46,612 nucleotides of DNA from Bacillus altitudinis 41KF2b. GTDB lineage: Bacteria; Bacillota; Bacilli; Bacillales; Bacillaceae. The translations under genes and the position numbers were made by a program. Location: assembly GCF_000691145.1 (NCBI RefSeq), contig NZ_ASJC01000016.1:1-46612 (forward strand), read 5' to 3'. A model generated the notes under the pieces. The model ran no database searches, was not told the DNA's origin, and worked only from the letters and a program-made list of their open reading frames with translations. Below, piece after piece: positions 44,716 to 46,612 of the stretch (its first letter is position 1; each line of letters opens with the position of its first letter).

Positions 44716-46078
44716 AAGCACCGGGCGGAACACCCGCATCGTCAAATCTTCTCTCTAAGTTGACGAATTTGTTATATTCTTTCACGAAAGCCAGTGATAC
44801 CGTTCCAACTGGACCGTTACGCTGTTTCGCAATAATAATTTCAATAATGTTCTTATTCTCTGATTCTTTGTCATAGTAATCATCACGATAAAGGAACGCC
44901 ACAATATCGGCATCCTGCTCAATACTTCCTGATTCACGAATATCAGACATCATCGGACGTTTGTCCTGACGCTGCTCTACCCCACGAGAAAGCTGTGATA
45001 AGGCAATGACCGGCACTTCAAGTTCTCTTGCTAGTGACTTTAAAGCCCTAGAAATTTCAGATACCTCTTGCTGACGGTTATCGCTTGATCGTCCACTCCC
45101 TTGGATGAGCTGTAAGTAGTCAATCAGGATCATACCAAGCCCGTTTTCTTGCTTCAAACGGCGGCATTTCGAGCGAATCTCACTTACTCTAATACCAGGT
45201 GTATCATCAATGAAAATCCCACTGTTTGATAGCGAACCCATCGCCATTGTCAGCTTACCCCAGTCCTCTTCTGTGAGATTACCGGTTCTTAGGTTTTGTG
45301 CATTGATATTTCCCTCGGCACAAAGCATACGCATGACCAGCTGCTCAGCGCCCATCTCTAAACTAAAGATGGCGACACTTTCATCTGTCTTGGTCGCAAC
45401 GTTTTGTGCAATATTTAACGCGAAGGCTGTTTTCCCTACGGACGGACGAGCCGCTACAATAATCAAGTCATTTCGCTGGAAGCCAGCTGTCATCCGGTCA
45501 AGCTCTGAGAAACCCGTTGGAATCCCAGTGATATCACCTTTTCGATTATGAAGCTGTTCAATATTATCATATGTCTGAACAAGAACGTCTTTAATGTTTT
45601 GGAAAGCTCCTGAGTTTTTACGCTGAGCCACTTCCATAATGGTTTTTTCAGCATCACTCAATAGATCTTCTACTTCATCCTCACGCGTATATCCATCCTG
45701 TGCAATGGTTGTCGCTGTACGGATCAGACGTCTTAAAATAGATTTTTCTTCCACAATTTTTGCATAATATTCAATGTTTGCGGCAGTTGGGACAGAGTTC
45801 GCAATATCTGTTAAATACGAAATCCCGCCTACCTCTTCTAGTAAGTCTGTATTGGCAAGTTCTGATGTCACCGTGACAAGGTCAACCGGTTCCCCTCTAT
45901 CACCAAGTACAAGCATCGCATTGTAAATCTTTTGATGCGACATTCTATAGAAATCCTCTGGAATTAATACTTCAGAAGCGAGCGTTAGCGCAGATGGTTC
46001 TAAAAAAACAGCACCTAATACGGCCTGCTCGGCTTCTATATTTTGCGGCGGCAGCCGGTCATCGAGAAGTTCCGTCAT
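44714..46078 (-). CDS. dnaC: Replicative DNA helicase DnaC (DnaB family)
   Basis: This 454-aa hexameric 5'-3' helicase drives the replication fork. The N-terminal domain (about 10-155) opens RLPPQNIEAEQAVLGA. The RecA-like C-terminal domain has Walker A AARPSVGKTAF (about 209-219), Walker B LGMILIDYLQL and the arginine-finger region near VEQRQDKRPMMSDIRESGSI. ATG 46078 gives the B. subtilis length; a longer in-frame extension to 46177 lacks family match. AAAGGACGG precedes it. Confidence 0.97.
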   Translation of the reverse strand: MTELLDDRLPPQNIEAEQAVLGAVFLEPSALTLASEVLIPEDFYRMSHQKIYNAMLVLGDRGEPVDLVTVTSELANTDLLEEVGGISYLTDIANSVPTAANIEYYAKIVEEKSILRRLIRTATTIAQDGYTREDEVEDLLSDAEKTIMEVAQRKNSGAFQNIKDVLVQTYDNIEQLHNRKGDITGIPTGFSELDRMTAGFQRNDLIIVAARPSVGKTAFALNIAQNVATKTDESVAIFSLEMGAEQLVMRMLCAEGNINAQNLRTGNLTEEDWGKLTMAMGSLSNSGIFIDDTPGIRVSEIRSKCRRLKQENGLGMILIDYLQLIQGSGRSSDNRQQEVSEISRALKSLARELEVPVIALSQLSRGVEQRQDKRPMMSDIRESGSIEQDADIVAFLYRDDYYDKESENKNIIEIIIAKQRNGPVGTVSLAFVKEYNKFVNLERRFDDAGVPPGA

Positions 46079-46180
46079 GCCAAGCACCGTCCTTTCATAA
46101 AAAAATACGCTACTCATCATTTTAACATTTTCATCAATAAAAAAGTGAAAAACATCAACTATAGTCAAAATTACCATGTG

Positions 46181-46198
46181 GCTGTTTCATTGAACAGC
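46181..46198. repeat. Inverted repeat upstream of dnaC
   Basis: GCTGTTTCATTGAACAGC has 6-bp arms around TCATT. It lacks a T run and is about 100 bases upstream of dnaC, so an operator or mRNA 5' hairpin is possible. Confidence 0.4.
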
Positions 46199-46219
46199 GA
46201 AACAACACACTTCAAATAG

Positions 46220-46256
46220 AAAGGACTCTGTAACATAAATTGTTATAGAGTCCTTT
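46220..46256. terminator. Terminator between the unknown gene and dnaC
   Basis: AAAGGACTCTGTAACA pairs with TGTTATAGAGTCCTTT (one wobble, 16 bp) around TAAAT. It isolates dnaC from the upstream gene. Confidence 0.8.
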
Positions 46257-46364
46257 GTATCGCTTATGGGATTTGTAGCTGTTGTTGTTCAAACATGTGA
46301 TTGATATTCTAACACGGCATGTACACGCACATGATCAAACCTTGCAAATATCAGGTGCGTTTTT

Positions 46365-46612
46365 TTAATCTATCGTTTTCTTAACTCCGTAATTCACCTT
46401 TTGTCCAATATCATATAAAGACCCGTTTTCATAACCAATAGATAGCACCAAATCAGGAATAGAATCATACCCGTTCTTCGCTAGATCAAAGAGCTGTGCA
46501 CCATAATGTGATGCAGCAATGCGGGCATTTTCTGCTGTGTATGGATTTTTCAGAAGTTCTTCTTTGTAGATATCGAAAATATTCGCTCCGGTATCCGTTA
46601 CAAATTGACCGT
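46365..46612 (-). CDS. C-terminal fragment of an unrecognised protein
   Basis: The last 82 codons of a minus-strand gene are visible and end in a TAA at 46365-46367. The readable part includes GQFVTDTGANIFDIYKEELL, AENARIAASHYGAQLFDLAK and LYDIGQKVNYGVKKTID. It is soluble and moderately acidic. I do not recognise the family. B. subtilis has rplI upstream of dnaC, and this is not RplI, so the site seems to hold an inserted gene. A secreted or phage-like conflict protein is possible but unproven. Confidence 0.55.
   Translation of the reverse strand, partial: GQFVTDTGANIFDIYKEELLKNPYTAENARIAASHYGAQLFDLAKNGYDSIPDLVLSIGYENGSLYDIGQKVNYGVKKTID

Overview
The window looks like chromosome from a Bacillus close to B. 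subtilis, most likely of the B. pumilus/safensis/altitudinis group. This rests on gene order and protein resemblance, not on a search. The right half keeps the B. subtilis order left of the origin: dnaC, purA, a Phe-Asp-Glu-Lys tRNA operon, walRKHIJ-htrC and rlmH, nearly all on the minus strand. Two parS sites (one inside walK) and a cluster of DnaA boxes beside rlmH fit an origin-proximal position.

Layout. 1-3 kb: the N-terminus of an LXG (type VII secreted) toxin, a double TerD-domain protein, a 53-residue membrane protein and an Mrr-type nuclease. 3-7.3 kb: a beta-glucoside operon (6-phospho-beta-glucosidase plus PTS EIIBCA) divergent from a GntR/HutC regulator of the YydK type. 7.3-13.7 kb: accessory genes, including a hypothetical protein, a PhzF isomerase, a YxjI/His-rich/LysR run, a darcynin-like protein, a Crp-type regulator, a tandem duplicated 80-residue family and a metallo-beta-lactamase-fold hydrolase. 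13.8-23.0 kb: a five-gene defence cassette made of a MORC/MutL-like GHKL ATPase, a Z1 helicase-like ATPase, a PD-(D/E)XK (DUF4420-like) protein, an AIPR protein and a cytosine-C5 methyltransferase. It lies directly downstream of rlmH.

23.1-28.4 kb: rlmH, a CxxH/CxxC mini-protein inside the DnaA-box cluster, and an operon of SAM hydroxide adenosyltransferase plus an ECF transporter (S, fused A-A, T). A T-box leader whose specifier reads ATG (Met) precedes that operon. 28.5-30.7 kb: an ABC-2 permease and a degenerate ATPase, then a GNAT enzyme. 30.7-38.3 kb: htrC, walJIHKR and the four tRNAs. 38.6-46.6 kb: a peroxiredoxin, DUF418 and small membrane proteins, purA with PurR boxes, a TetR/cytochrome P450 pair, a glyoxalase-fold protein, dnaC and the C-terminus of an unknown protein.

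How the parts work together. The defence cassette probably forms one multi-component restriction system: four co-transcribed effector genes and a separately promoted methyltransferase. The SAM hydrolase/ECF operon is best read as a methionine-starvation response that recovers methionine from SAM and imports methionine or a relative. The wal operon couples envelope homeostasis to growth and carries a chromosome-segregation site inside its kinase gene.
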